A stretch of DNA of 6,029 nt. Origin: Bacillota bacterium. Its GTDB lineage: Bacteria > Bacillota > Clostridia > Christensenellales > CALWSW01. The DNA lies in NCBI GenBank assembly GCA_023402915.1, contig JAEYFO010000353.1:1-6029 (forward strand), given 5' to 3'. Each line of letters starts with the position of its first letter. The first letter of the stretch is position 1. Below are positions 5,507-6,029 of the stretch, one piece after another. Made by a program: the position numbers and the translations under genes. A model generated the notes under the pieces. It was not told the DNA's origin, ran no database searches, and saw only the letters and a program-made list of their open reading frames with translations.

Positions 5507-6029
5507 ATGTTGGAATTTGAAGTTGAAACGGGCCAGTTCGCCCAGATCAAGGTCATCGGTGTCGGCGGAGCCGGCAACAACGCAGTCAACCGCATGATCC
5601 AGTATGGCCTCAGCGGCGTGGAGTTCATCTCCATCAATACGGACAAGCAGGCGCTGTATCTTTCCCGCGCCAACGAAAAGATCCAGATCGGCGAAAAGGT
5701 CACCAAGGGCCTGGGCGCCGGTGCGCTTCCCGAAGTGGGCACAAAGGCCGCCGAAGAGAGCCGCGACGAGATCATCGCCGCCATCAAGGGTTCCGATTTG
5801 GTGTTCATCACCGCCGGCATGGGCGGCGGCACGGGCACGGGCGCAGCGCCCGTCATCGCCCAGTGCGCCCGGGAGCTGGGCATATTGACCATCGGCGTCG
5901 TGACAAAGCCCTTCAGCTTTGAAGGCCGCCGCAGGATGCAGAACGCTGAAAACGGCATCGAGCAGCTCAAGCAGTCCGTCGATACGCTGGTCATCATCCC
6001 CAACGAGCGCCAGCTCGCCGTGGTGGGCC
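5507..6029 (+). CDS. ftsZ: Cell division protein FtsZ, N-terminal part
   Basis: FtsZ is the tubulin-like GTPase that polymerises at midcell into the ring directing septum synthesis. The window holds the first 174 codons; the frame is open to the right edge. The N-terminal stretch [20 protein letters not shown] (11-30) contains the first nucleotide-binding loop, [11 protein letters not shown] follows, and [15 protein letters not shown] (104-118) is the tubulin/FtsZ signature G-box. [15 protein letters not shown] and the start of the VIIPNERQL block are also typical. The T7 catalytic loop, the variable linker and the C-terminal FtsA-binding peptide lie beyond the window and cannot be judged. 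The ATG at 5507 is preceded by AAGGGGG at 5492-5498, which overlaps the ftsA stop codon, with 8 bases of spacing. No separate promoter is evident in the 13-base gap. Confidence 0.98.
   Translation, partial: MLEFEVETGQFAQIKVIGVGGAGNNAVNRMIQYGLSGVEFISINTDKQALYLSRANEKIQIGEKVTKGLGAGALPEVGTKAAEESRDEIIAAIKGSDLVFITAGMGGGTGTGAAPVIAQCARELGILTIGVVTKPFSFEGRRRMQNAENGIEQLKQSVDTLVIIPNERQLAVVG

Noticed and set aside
1..6029. Mobile elements, CRISPR arrays, tRNA or rRNA genes
   Set aside because: No transposase-like frame, no regularly spaced repeats and no RNA gene signature were seen; the window is a continuous housekeeping cluster.

Overview
This window is a piece of a division and cell wall (dcw) gene cluster. 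All genes lie on the + strand, in the order murD (3' end only) - ftsW - murA - ftsQ/divIB - ftsA - ftsZ (5' part only). The DNA is GC-rich. The genes are closely packed, with Shine-Dalgarno sites upstream. The gene set suggests a Gram-positive-type bacterium, most likely a GC-rich member of the Clostridia (Bacillota). Pointers are murA inside the cluster, a DivIB-like FtsQ with an acidic proline-rich tail, a divergent FtsA, and no ddl or murC next to ftsQ. This placement is inferred from gene order and protein style; I cannot name a genus.

Layout. Bases 1-384 encode the last 127 residues of MurD. A 47-base gap that can fold into a hairpin ends in the ribosome binding site of ftsW (432-1571). 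A 187-base non-coding gap follows, holding a 12-bp tandem repeat, T-runs and a weak terminator-like hairpin; murG is often found at this place in related clusters but is absent. murA (1759-3060) overlaps ftsQ (3050-3940) by 11 bases. A 359-base non-coding stretch (3941-4299) holds a sharply AT-rich island with promoter-like hexamers, then a GC-rich leader with several possible hairpins, some mutually exclusive. ftsA (4300-5493) and ftsZ (from 5507, running off the end) form a tight pair behind this leader.

How the genes work together. MurA makes the first committed peptidoglycan precursor, and MurD adds D-glutamate to the growing UDP-MurNAc peptide. FtsW polymerises lipid II at the septum, FtsQ/DivIB is a bitopic scaffold of the divisome, and FtsA tethers FtsZ filaments to the membrane. 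The separate leader before ftsA suggests that ftsAZ can be transcribed apart from the precursor genes upstream.

I see no previously undescribed system here. The points most worth a second look are the structured ftsAZ leader, the missing murG, the ribosome binding sites that touch or sit inside hairpins, and the altered nucleotide-binding loop of FtsA.
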